Source: Actinomadura luteofluorescens
GTDB taxonomy: Bacteria > Actinomycetota > Actinomycetes > Streptosporangiales > Streptosporangiaceae
Direction of reading: 5' to 3'
Length of the DNA stretch: 64,000 bases
Assembly: GCF_013409365.1 (NCBI RefSeq)
Contig: NZ_JACCBA010000001.1
Location: forward strand, 7,564,001 to 7,628,000
Each line of letters starts with the position of its first letter. The stretch's first letter is position 1. The position numbers and the translations under genes were made by a program. Under the pieces are notes generated by a model. That model was given only the letters and a program-made list of their open reading frames with translations, made no database searches and had not been told where the DNA came from. This document shows, in pieces, positions 32,055 through 40,034 of the stretch.

Positions 32055-33262
32055 CGGTCCGTCCTTTCGAGCCGCCCCGGGGTCACCCACGTCGGGGCGC
32101 CCTCGGGACGCACCGCCAGCCCGTCCGACCAGACGAGGCGGTACGGGAGGTCGGGGTGCAGGTGCAGGGACGACAGGTCGGCGAGCGTGCGGCGGGCCGC
32201 CGCCCAGTCGCGGGCGAGGACGTCCTCGACCGCGACCGCGTCGCGACCGCGCAGGATCTGCTCGGCCAGGTCGCGGAGCCTCTCCGTCGCGGCCGTGTCC
32301 GAGCCGGTGTCGCCCGACAGGCCCGGGTCGGGGACCGACGGGCGGGGCGGCGCGGGGCGCGGCGGCGTGGCGCGCGGGCCGTCCTCCACGGCGGTCACCA
32401 CGGCGGACGGCTCGTGCCACGGCGCCGCCGCGTCGAAGACGAACCCCTCCAGGACGGCCGCGAGGTCCTCGCGCGAGGCGGTGCGGGTGAAGGTGCGCCA
32501 GGTCTCGGGCGGCAGGAGGGTGAGGTTGCGGGTGGTCCCCGCCGAGTCCGACAGCCGTGCGGCGGCGCGGCGCGAGGCGTCACCGTAGGCGTAGATGGCG
32601 GCGCGCAGGTCGGTGCAGGTGCGGTCGAGCTGCGGCCAGCGGCGCAGGATCGCGCCGTGCAGCCGCTCGGCGCGCACCAGGATCTCCTCGGTGCCCCAGA
32701 GCTTCGGGGCCTGCTCGCGGAGCTCCTCGATGGTGCCGTTGGTGAGGGTGACCAGCTCGACGCTCCACAGCCGGAACGCGCGGGCGAGGCCGTCCGCGCC
32801 GTCGCGCGCCTGCTCGGGCGTCATGCGCGGGTCGGCCACGTTGAGCTGCTCCAGCGCGAGGAGCCGGTGCATCTCGCTCTGGCCGCCGTCCAGCATCATC
32901 CGCCGGACGAACATCAGCCCGACGACGCTCGTGAACGACGCCCTGTAGCGCAGCTGGTTCGGCTTCGGGAACACCTCGCGGACGGCGCCGAGCCCCTTGA
33001 GCACCCGCAGCCGGTTCTCGAAGACCTCGGCCGGGTAGCGGCGGCACACGTACCGCATCTGCTCGCGGCTCAGCCCGTCCTCGCCCGCGTCGGCGAACGC
33101 CGCGAGCAGCGTCTCGGCGACGTCCACCAGTTCCGGGTCGTCCACGACGGCGCCGCTGTCGCGGGCCAGCGCCGCGAACATCTGGCGGTAGACGCCCAGC
33201 ACGGCCTCGCCGACCAGGACGTCGTCGAGGCTGGCGGCCGCGTTGTCGGAGGCAGGGGACAC
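32051..33262 (-). CDS. kleisin-like first gene of the SMC-like operon
   Basis: A 403-residue soluble protein with a three-part plan: an N-terminal helical/winged-helix region (about 15-105, with SREQMRYVCRRYP and VFENRLRVLKGLGAV), a helical middle (about 110-270), a Pro/Thr/Asp-rich linker (about 280-320), and a small C-terminal domain (about 325-400). Kleisins of SMC complexes (MukF, MksF, JetA) have this layout. Similarity is architectural only. The start is GTG 33262. The divergent promoter region of 119 bases is shared with a large LuxR-type regulator. All four genes downstream are joined by start-stop overlaps. Confidence 0.7.
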   Translation of the reverse strand: MSPASDNAAASLDDVLVGEAVLGVYRQMFAALARDSGAVVDDPELVDVAETLLAAFADAGEDGLSREQMRYVCRRYPAEVFENRLRVLKGLGAVREVFPKPNQLRYRASFTSVVGLMFVRRMMLDGGQSEMHRLLALEQLNVADPRMTPEQARDGADGLARAFRLWSVELVTLTNGTIEELREQAPKLWGTEEILVRAERLHGAILRRWPQLDRTCTDLRAAIYAYGDASRRAAARLSDSAGTTRNLTLLPPETWRTFTRTASREDLAAVLEGFVFDAAAPWHEPSAVVTAVEDGPRATPPRPAPPRPSVPDPGLSGDTGSDTAATERLRDLAEQILRGRDAVAVEDVLARDWAAARRTLADLSSLHLHPDLPYRLVWSDGLAVRPEGAPTWVTPGRLERTDR

Positions 33263-33381
33263 GGCGCACTACGGTACGGCCACCGCGCCGCCAAGGTGGA
33301 ATCGGCGCGGGCGCGCGATCGCCAGACCGAGACCGCGAAACCGTGGCGGATCACGCAGCGCGATGCCACACTCACAGAGCC

Positions 33382-35844
33382 GTGAAGACCAATCTCCCCG
33401 CCGAGCCCAACGCCTTCGTCGGCCGCGAACGCGACGCCGCCGACCTCGGCAGGCTGCTGGAGAGCATGCGCGCCGTCACCCTGTGCGGGGCGGGCGGGAT
33501 CGGCAAGACGCGGCTCGCGCTGCACGTCGCGCACGCGGTTCTCGACGCTCCGCCGGCGGACGGCGCCGACGACGGGGGCGTCTGGTTCGTGGAACTGGCC
33601 GACGTCCGCCCGGACGGGACGACCGAGCCCGTCGCGCGGCGCGTCGCCGCGGCCCTCGACGTGGCCGAGGAGGACGGCCGGCCGCTCACCGAGACGCTCG
33701 CCGGGGCGCTGCGCGCGCCCGCGGTCCTGCTCGTCCTCGACAACTGCGAGCACGTCGTCGAGGAGTGCGCGAAGCTCACCGGCCTGCTGCTGGCCCGCTG
33801 CCCGCGGCTGCGGATCCTCGCCACCAGCAGGGAGCCGCTGCGGATGGCGGGGGAGAACGTGTGGCGGGTGCCGCCCCTGGAGCCGGACGAGGCGGTCCGG
33901 CTGTTCCTGGAGCGCGCGAGGGCGGCGCGGCCCGGGTTCGCCCCGTCCGGGGCCGTGTACGAGGTCACCCGGGCCCTCGACGGGATGCCGCTGGCGGTGG
34001 AGCTCGCCGCCGCCCGGGTCCGGGTGCTGTCGGCCGAGCAGATCGCGCGCCGCCTCGCCGACCGGTTCCGGCTGCTCAGCGCCGGCGACCGCACCGCCCC
34101 CGCCCGGCAGCGGACGCTGCGCGCCGCGATCGACTGGAGCCACGAGCTGCTGGACGGGCCGGAGCGCGTCCTCCTGCGGCGCCTGTCGGTCTTCTCCGGC
34201 TGGACGCTGGAGCAGGCCGAGCACGTCTGCGCAGGTCCCGCGCCGCCCGGCGGCGCCGCCCTGCCCGCCGACGACGTCCTGGACACGCTCACCGCGCTCG
34301 TCGACAAGTCACTCGTGACGGTGACCGGGGAGACCGGCGGGGAGGTCCGGTTCCGGCTGCTCGACAGCATCCGCGAGTACGCGGCCGAGCGGCTCGCGGA
34401 CGCCGGCGAGGAGGCGGCGTTCCGCGGGCGGCACCGCGACGCAGTCCTCGCCGCCGCCGAGCGCGACGGCCGGGTCGCGCTCGGCGTCGAGCCCGCGCCC
34501 TGGGCGGACCGGGTGGCGCTGTTCCACCGGTACGACACCGAGCTCGGCAACGTGCGGGCCGCGCTGACCTGGTCGCTCGACCACGGCGACATCGCCGAGG
34601 GGCTGCGGCTGTGCACCGCGCTCCGGGCCTTCTGGATCGCGCGCGGCCGCGTCGCCGAGTGGGCCGACCGGACCGACCGCTTCCTGTCCGCCGGCCGCGA
34701 TCTCGACCCGCGCGTCCTCGGCCCGGCCCTGGCCGGCCGCGCGCAGCTCGCCGTCGGGGGCCGCGACTTCGCCCACGCCGCCCGGCGCGCCGGCGAGGCG
34801 CTCGCCCTCTGCCGCGAGGCCGGGGACGACTTCATGACCGCGACCGCGCTGATCACCGGCGCCGAGTGCCTCGCCCGCGCCGGCCGCTTCGCCGACGCCG
34901 CCGCCTGCCTGGACGAGGCCGACGCCCTCGTCCGCGGCCCCGGCCGGGAGTGGACCCGCGCCTACGCGTGCGCGGCCCGTGGCTACCTGCTGATCCGGGA
35001 GTCGCGCCTGCGCGAGGCCCGCGAGCGGCTCGACACGGCCGCGTCCGTCATGCGGGAGATCGGCCACCTGTGGGGCGCCTCCCACGCCATGATCGGCCTC
35101 GGCAGGCTCGCGGAGCTGCGCGGCGACCCCGACTCGGCCCGCGGAAACTACGCCGCGGTCCTGCCGATCCTCGCCGAGATCGGCGCGCGGCCGGAGCTGG
35201 CGCGGGCCCTCGCCGGCCTCGGCCGCGTCGCGCTCGCCCAGGGCGACCTCCCCTCGGCCCGCGCGTCCCTCGCGCGGAGCCTCGCGCTGAGCCGCTCGTC
35301 CGGCATCCGGCTGGACGTGGCCCGCGCACTGGACGCGTTCGCCGAGCTGGTCGCGTGCGAGGGCGACGCGCGCGGCGCGGTCACGCTCGCGGGCGCGGCG
35401 TCCGCGCTGCGCGAGGCGACCGGCCGCGAGCCCGGCACCGGTGCGCGCCGCGAACGCGTGCTCGAACCGATCCGCCGCCGGATCGGCGAGCCCCTCGTCG
35501 CCCAGTACTGGGGGGAGGGCCGCGCGATGCCCGCCGACGACGCGGTCGCCCGCGCGCTGCGCGGCCCCGGGACCGTCCCGCCGCCGAGGCGGCCGGTGCC
35601 GGGCGGCGCCGCGGAGGCCGTCCCCGCGCCGGTCACGCCGCCGAGCACCCTGACGGCCCGCGAACGGGAGATCGCCCGCCTCGTCTCCCGCGGCCTCAGC
35701 AACCGCGGGATCGCCGACGAGCTGGTCATCAGCCCCGCCACCGCCGCCCGCCACGTCACCAACATCCTGACCAAGCTCGGCTTCTCCTCCCGCGCCCAGA
35801 TCGCCGCCTGGGCCGTGGACAACGTCCCCGCGGAGGGCTCCTGA
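33382..35844 (+). CDS. STAND-ATPase/LuxR-type regulator (LAL-like)
   Basis: An 820-residue regulator. The N-terminal NTPase (residues 1 to about 300) has Walker A GAGGIGKTRLAL (about 34-45) and Walker B VLLVLDNCEH, as in AfsR/NB-ARC-type STAND proteins. A long helical TPR-like sensor region follows (about 330-690), and the C-terminal LuxR helix-turn-helix begins at LTAREREIARLVSRG (last ~65 residues). GTG 33382, which gives VKTNLPAEPNAFVGRE, is the typical family start; an upstream frame extension to 33343 is unlikely. Such proteins sense a ligand and activate nearby operons, so the two downstream synthetase-like genes or the divergent SMC-like operon could be targets. Confidence 0.9.
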   Translation: MKTNLPAEPNAFVGRERDAADLGRLLESMRAVTLCGAGGIGKTRLALHVAHAVLDAPPADGADDGGVWFVELADVRPDGTTEPVARRVAAALDVAEEDGRPLTETLAGALRAPAVLLVLDNCEHVVEECAKLTGLLLARCPRLRILATSREPLRMAGENVWRVPPLEPDEAVRLFLERARAARPGFAPSGAVYEVTRALDGMPLAVELAAARVRVLSAEQIARRLADRFRLLSAGDRTAPARQRTLRAAIDWSHELLDGPERVLLRRLSVFSGWTLEQAEHVCAGPAPPGGAALPADDVLDTLTALVDKSLVTVTGETGGEVRFRLLDSIREYAAERLADAGEEAAFRGRHRDAVLAAAERDGRVALGVEPAPWADRVALFHRYDTELGNVRAALTWSLDHGDIAEGLRLCTALRAFWIARGRVAEWADRTDRFLSAGRDLDPRVLGPALAGRAQLAVGGRDFAHAARRAGEALALCREAGDDFMTATALITGAECLARAGRFADAAACLDEADALVRGPGREWTRAYACAARGYLLIRESRLREARERLDTAASVMREIGHLWGASHAMIGLGRLAELRGDPDSARGNYAAVLPILAEIGARPELARALAGLGRVALAQGDLPSARASLARSLALSRSSGIRLDVARALDAFAELVACEGDARGAVTLAGAASALREATGREPGTGARRERVLEPIRRRIGEPLVAQYWGEGRAMPADDAVARALRGPGTVPPPRRPVPGGAAEAVPAPVTPPSTLTAREREIARLVSRGLSNRGIADELVISPATAARHVTNILTKLGFSSRAQIAAWAVDNVPAEGS

Positions 35845-35847
35845 CCG

Positions 35848-35867
35848 CGAGGTGTGTACACACCTCG
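35848..35867 (+). promoter_or_regulatory. perfect 20-bp palindrome upstream of the synthetase-like gene
   Basis: CGAGGTGTGT/ACACACCTCG, a perfect palindrome 4 bases after the regulator's stop and 89 bases before the next start. The half-site GTACACAC recurs at 37427-37434, before the second synthetase-like gene, and TACACAC again just after. Its length and symmetry fit a LuxR-type dimer site and its position fits an activator site. It could also be a terminator stem without a loop, which is less likely. Confidence 0.6.
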
Positions 35868-35955
35868 TGCGCTCTCCGGGCGTCCGCCGAATACGACGGT
35901 GGTTGCGCACTTCGGCGCATGCGCGGCCGGGACCGGCCGTCCTAGCGTCGGCGCC

Positions 35956-37425
35956 ATGCTCTCCAGAGGTGCGGACCCCGCCTACCCGGCGGTCACAGTG
36001 ACCCGCGCGGTGTTCGGCGCCGCGCCCGACCCCGGGAAGACCGCGGTGCTGGACGTGTCCTCCGGACGCTCCCTGTCCCACGGCGCGCTCTCCGCCATGG
36101 TCGGGACCGCGGCCTCCGCCCTGGCGCGCGCCGGGTCGGAGCCGGGGGAGGTGATCGGCCTGCGGCTGCGCGAGCCGCTGGACCTCGCCGTCGCGCTGCA
36201 CGCCGTGATCGCGGCCGGTGCCGTCGCCTTCCCCCTCGCGGGCCCGGACGCGTCCCGCCTGCTGGACGAGGCCGATGCCCGCTTCGTCATCACCGACGGC
36301 CCGGGCGGCGATGGCGACCGCCTCACCGGCGAGGCGGCCCCGCTGCGGCTCACCGACCTGCTCGCCGACCCGGCCCGCGCGGACACGGCCCCGCCCGCGC
36401 TCGCGGCCCCCGCCTGCGGCGACATCGCGCTCCTGGCGGCGACGCGGGGGACCGGCAGGAGGCCCGCCCGGACGGTGCGGCTGACGCACGCGGAGGTCGT
36501 GGCGGGCCTGGTGAGGGTCGCCGAGTCGGCCATGTTCGGCGGCGCGGACACGGTGCTGAGCGCGCTGCCGTTCGGCACCGTCCTCGGGCTGAACGGGGTG
36601 CTCAACCCGGCGCTGCGGCTCGGCGCCACCGTCGTCGCGTTCTCCGAGACGGGGCGCCACGACCTGCTCCGCTCGCTGCGGGACCACCGGGTGACCGTCG
36701 CGGTGCTGCCGCCGGAGCTCGTGGAGGCCCTCGCCTACGAGCGCGCCGTCTGCCAGTACGACCTGCGGGCGCTGCGCGCCGTGGTGGCCGCCGGCGGGCC
36801 GCTCGCGGCGGAGGAGGCGCGGGCCGCCGCGTCCCGGCTCGGCTGCCCGGTGCGGCAGGCGTACGGGCTGGCCGAGGCCGGCGGGTTCACCCATCTCAAC
36901 CTGCGCGCGGCCGAGGAGGGGACGCTCGACTCGGTCGGCCGCGGCCTGCCGGGCGTGGCGTGGCGGGTCGTGGATCCGCGCACCGGGGCGGTGCAGCCGT
37001 CCTACCAGCCGGGCGAGATGTGCGTCCGGCTCCCGGCGGCGCGGGCCGCCGCGGGGCCCGCGCGCTGGCTGCCCACCGGGGACTCGGCGTTCGCCGACGA
37101 GCACGGGCGGGTGTTCATCCTCGGACGGCTCGCCGGGGCGCGCCGCGAACCGCCCGGCGACCCGGAGGCGGTGCTGGCCGCGCATCCGTCCGTGCGGGAC
37201 GCCGTCGTGGCGCCCGCCCCCGACGACGACCTCGGGCTCGCGCCCCACGCGTTCGCCGTCCCGGCCGAACCGGTGTCCGAGGCCGACCTCCTCGCCTACG
37301 TCAACGGGCGCGTGCCGAAGACCCGGGAGGTGTCGGCGGTGCACGTCGTGGACGAGATCCCCCGCACGCCCGACGGCCGGGTCAGGCGCCGCGAGCTACT
37401 GGAACGCGCCGGCCTGGCCCCGTGA
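35956..37425 (+). CDS. degenerate acyl-AMP ligase-like protein
   Basis: A 489-residue member of the AMP-binding (acyl-CoA synthetase) superfamily, near full length. The phosphate-binding motif, normally TSGTTGxPKG, is ATRGTGRRPART (about 156-167), keeping Gly-Thr-Gly but losing the rest. The A5 motif is AYGLAEAGG, the A7 motif WLPTGD is intact, and the C-terminal TxxGKxxR motif reads TPDGRVRRR, with the adenylation Lys replaced by Arg. It may be inactive for adenylation or use an altered reaction. A -10-like TAGCGT just before ATG 35956 and the lack of a ribosome-binding site suggest a leaderless mRNA. It probably belongs with the next gene. Confidence 0.8.
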   Translation: MLSRGADPAYPAVTVTRAVFGAAPDPGKTAVLDVSSGRSLSHGALSAMVGTAASALARAGSEPGEVIGLRLREPLDLAVALHAVIAAGAVAFPLAGPDASRLLDEADARFVITDGPGGDGDRLTGEAAPLRLTDLLADPARADTAPPALAAPACGDIALLAATRGTGRRPARTVRLTHAEVVAGLVRVAESAMFGGADTVLSALPFGTVLGLNGVLNPALRLGATVVAFSETGRHDLLRSLRDHRVTVAVLPPELVEALAYERAVCQYDLRALRAVVAAGGPLAAEEARAAASRLGCPVRQAYGLAEAGGFTHLNLRAAEEGTLDSVGRGLPGVAWRVVDPRTGAVQPSYQPGEMCVRLPAARAAAGPARWLPTGDSAFADEHGRVFILGRLAGARREPPGDPEAVLAAHPSVRDAVVAPAPDDDLGLAPHAFAVPAEPVSEADLLAYVNGRVPKTREVSAVHVVDEIPRTPDGRVRRRELLERAGLAP

Positions 37426-37490
37426 CGTACACACGCGGCTACACACTTCTTCGGATGCGGCGCCGGACGGGCGCGGCGTACCTTCGCCGC

Positions 37491-38417
37491 ATGTCCGAGG
37501 CGAGCACTCCGGTCCCCGACGCCACGATCACCGACGTGGTGCTGGAGGCGGTCGGAGACGCGGACAGGGCCGGCTCCCGGCCGCGCAGGCGCCCCGCCCT
37601 CGTGGATCCCGCGGGCGAACTCGGGCACGCCGACTTCGCAAGAGCGGTCCCGGCCGCGGCCGACGGCCTGCGCCGCCACGGGGTCCGGCACGGCGACGTC
37701 GGCGCGGTCCACGTCCGCGGCGTCCGCGAACTGGCCGTCGCCGCCCACGCGGTCACCGCCGCCGGGGCCGTCCCGGTCCTGCTCCCGCCCGGCGGCGCCC
37801 CCGCCGGGCTCGCCGGAATGATGAACGAGGCCGGCGCCCGTTTCCTGCTGACCGGAGAGGACACGGCGGCCGCGTCGATGGCCGCCGTGGAGCGTTCGTA
37901 CGTCAGGCAGGTCTTCGCCTTCGGGGACGTCGCCGGCGCCACGCCGTTCCGCCGCCTCCTGGAACCCGGGGGCGCCCGGGCGGGCAGGCCGCCCGGACCG
38001 CTCCGGGACCCGGCGCTGCGCGTGCCGGCCCCATGGGGGGACATCACCCACGCCGACCGCCTCGCCGACCTCTACCGCCTGTGCGGGACGCTGGGCATCT
38101 CGGACGGGGACGTGGTCGCCCTGTGCGGCCAGGACGTCCCCGCGCCCACGCGGATGGGGCTGGTGGACCTGTGCCTCATGCGGGGCGCCACCCTCGTGGG
38201 CGTCCCCGGCCGCGACGCGGGGGACCTCCTCGAAGCGATCCTCGACCACCGGGCCACCGCCGCCGTCGTCACCCCGGCGCAGCTCCGCGCCATCGCCTTC
38301 GACCACGGCCGCGTCCCCGTCCCCGGGGTCCGCCTCCTGGTGACGGGCGCGCCGTCCGCCGAGGCCGTCCACGCCTGCCGCTCCCGGCACCGCTGGCCGG
38401 TCGCCCTGCTGTGCTGA
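37491..38417 (+). CDS. truncated acyl-AMP ligase-like paralog
   Basis: A 308-residue protein alignable in character to the N-terminal part of the preceding gene product (FARAVPAAADGLRRHGVRHGD, LAVAAHAVTAAGAVPVLLPPGG). It ends where the A4-A5 region would begin. No phosphate-loop, TGD or C-terminal Lys motif is present, so catalysis by the usual mechanism is excluded. It may be a structural or regulatory subunit, or a decaying copy, although codon bias is normal and no frameshift is seen. The promoter region resembles that of the previous gene, with GTACACAC half-sites and a -10-like TACCTT close to ATG 37491. Confidence 0.7.
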   Translation: MSEASTPVPDATITDVVLEAVGDADRAGSRPRRRPALVDPAGELGHADFARAVPAAADGLRRHGVRHGDVGAVHVRGVRELAVAAHAVTAAGAVPVLLPPGGAPAGLAGMMNEAGARFLLTGEDTAAASMAAVERSYVRQVFAFGDVAGATPFRRLLEPGGARAGRPPGPLRDPALRVPAPWGDITHADRLADLYRLCGTLGISDGDVVALCGQDVPAPTRMGLVDLCLMRGATLVGVPGRDAGDLLEAILDHRATAAVVTPAQLRAIAFDHGRVPVPGVRLLVTGAPSAEAVHACRSRHRWPVALLC

Positions 38418-38421
38418 CGGG

Positions 38422-38456
38422 CCGTTCCCGCGCGCCCCGGGGACGCGCGGGAACGG
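38422..38456. terminator. bidirectional hairpin terminator
   Basis: A 13-bp perfect stem (CCGTTCCCGCGCG at 38422-38434 with 38444-38456) and a 9-base loop, between the convergent synthetase-like and aldehyde dehydrogenase genes. Confidence 0.87.
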
Positions 38457-38462
38457 CGGGCG

Positions 38463-39905
38463 TCAGCTCGCGGGGGCGGGGTGGGGGATGGACTTGTGCT
38501 CCAGGTAGGCGTGCAGGCCCTCGGGGCCGAGCTCGCGGCCGAGGCCGCTGTTCTTGTAGCCGCCGAAGGGGGTGTTCGGGTCGAGCGTGTACATGTTGAC
38601 GCCGCAGCTCCCGGTGCGGATGCGGCGGGCGACCTCGACGCCGTGCTCGACGTCGGAGGTCCAGACCGAGCCGCCGAGCCCGTAGTCGCTGTCGTTGGCG
38701 ATCTTGATGGCGTCGTCCTCGTCCTCGTAGGGGATGAGGACCAGCACGGGGCCGAAGATCTCCTCGCGGGCGATGCGCATGTCGTTGCCGACGTCGCCGA
38801 AGACGGTGGGCGCGACGTACCAGCCGCGGTCGTGCGGGCGGTTCAGCCCGCCGGTGATCAGCTTGGCGCCCTCGTCCTGGCCGATCCGGATGTAGTTCTC
38901 CACGCGCTCCTGCTGCCGCCTGGCGACCAGCGGGCCGATCTCGCAGCCGTAGTCGGCGGGGTCGCCGACCGACAGGCCGCCCACCATGGTCGCGAGGGCG
39001 TCGGCGACCTCGTCGTAGCGGCGGCGGGACGCGAGGATGCGGGTCTGCGCGGCGCACGCCTCGCCGTTGTTCATCAGCGAGGCCAGCTTGAAGCCCTCGA
39101 CGGTGGCGGCCAGGTCCGCGTCGTCCAGGACGATCGCGGCGGACTTGCCGCCGAGTTCGAGGGTGACCCGCTTGAGCTGCTCGCCGCAGACCGCGCCGAT
39201 CCTGCGCCCGGCGGCGGTGGAGCCGGTGAAGGACACCTTGTCGACGTCGGGGTGCGCGACGAGGTAGGCGCCGACCTCGCGTCCGGCCGGGACGATGTTG
39301 ACGACGCCCTCGGGGATGCCCGCCTCGCGGATCCACTCGGCCAGCAGGTAGGAGTCGAGGGGCGTCTCGGGGGAGGGCTTGGCGACGACCGTGCAGCCGG
39401 CGATGAGCGCGGGCGCGAGCTTGAGCATCAGCGTGAACTGCGGGACGTTCCACGGGACGATCGCCGCGACGACGCCGACCGGCTCCTGGGTGACCGTGAC
39501 CGGCCCCAGCATGCCCTGCCGCTCCTCCTCCCAGGTGTAGGAGGCGGCGAGGTCCACGTAGTACTGGAGCACCATCTGCGGGATGGCCGCCTGCCCGAAC
39601 ACCGAGAACATGATGGGGGAGCCCATCTCGGCGGTCACCAGGTCGGCCATCTCCTGCTGCCGCTCGGCGTAGATCGCCGAGAGCCGGCCGACGATCTCCG
39701 CGCGCTCGGCGGGGGTCATCCGCGGCCAGGGGCCCTCGTCGAAGGCGCGCCGGGCCGCCGCGACGGCCGCGTCGATGTCGCCCTCGGTGCCCTCGGGGAC
39801 CCGCCCGATGACCTCCTCGGTGTGCGGGGAGACGACGTCGATCACGCCGGTCCCGGCCGGTGCGGCCCACTCGCCTCCGATGAACAGCCGATCGTGCTCG
39901 CGCAT
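38463..39905 (-). CDS. NAD(P)-dependent aldehyde dehydrogenase
   Basis: A 480-residue ALDH superfamily enzyme oxidising an aldehyde to the acid. The catalytic Glu is in ELGGKSAAIV and the catalytic Cys in NNGEACAAQTR; the cofactor region has PWNVPQF and FTGSTAAGRRI. These are non-acylating ALDH motifs, so it is not the CoA-dependent methylmalonate-semialdehyde dehydrogenase (IolA) missing from the iol operon. The ATG at 39905 has GGGGAGG about 8 bases upstream. It is divergent from the DsbA-like gene across a palindrome and may share its control. Substrate unknown. Confidence 0.94.
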   Translation of the reverse strand: MREHDRLFIGGEWAAPAGTGVIDVVSPHTEEVIGRVPEGTEGDIDAAVAAARRAFDEGPWPRMTPAERAEIVGRLSAIYAERQQEMADLVTAEMGSPIMFSVFGQAAIPQMVLQYYVDLAASYTWEEERQGMLGPVTVTQEPVGVVAAIVPWNVPQFTLMLKLAPALIAGCTVVAKPSPETPLDSYLLAEWIREAGIPEGVVNIVPAGREVGAYLVAHPDVDKVSFTGSTAAGRRIGAVCGEQLKRVTLELGGKSAAIVLDDADLAATVEGFKLASLMNNGEACAAQTRILASRRRYDEVADALATMVGGLSVGDPADYGCEIGPLVARRQQERVENYIRIGQDEGAKLITGGLNRPHDRGWYVAPTVFGDVGNDMRIAREEIFGPVLVLIPYEDEDDAIKIANDSDYGLGGSVWTSDVEHGVEVARRIRTGSCGVNMYTLDPNTPFGGYKNSGLGRELGPEGLHAYLEHKSIPHPAPAS

Positions 39906-39999
39906 GCTGCTGTGCCTCCCCTGCCCGAGGGCCGACGCGGGTAACCGAATGCTTGCTTGGCCACAGCATCGCATGACGTCCCGGGGCGTTGGCAAGAGG

Positions 40000-40019
40000 A
40001 ATGAGACTGGAGTCTCATT
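40000..40019 (+). promoter_or_regulatory. palindromic operator between aldehyde dehydrogenase and DsbA-like gene
   Basis: AATGAGACT-GG-AGTCTCATT is a perfect 9-bp inverted repeat with a 2-base centre, 15 bases before the GTG of the plus-strand gene. It overlaps the likely promoter: TACAAC at 40023-40028 is a possible -10, which would make the transcript leaderless. The symmetry is typical of TetR-family sites. No regulator gene lies beside it. A second motif, AATGCTTGCTTGG near 39947, may belong to the dehydrogenase promoter. Confidence 0.7.
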
Positions 40020-40034
40020 TGGTACAACGGACCC

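Noticed and set aside
38463..39905. Aldehyde dehydrogenase as the missing iolA (methylmalonate-semialdehyde dehydrogenase)
   Set aside because: Motifs fit non-acylating aldehyde dehydrogenases, and it is over 10 kb from the iol operon in a separate divergent unit.
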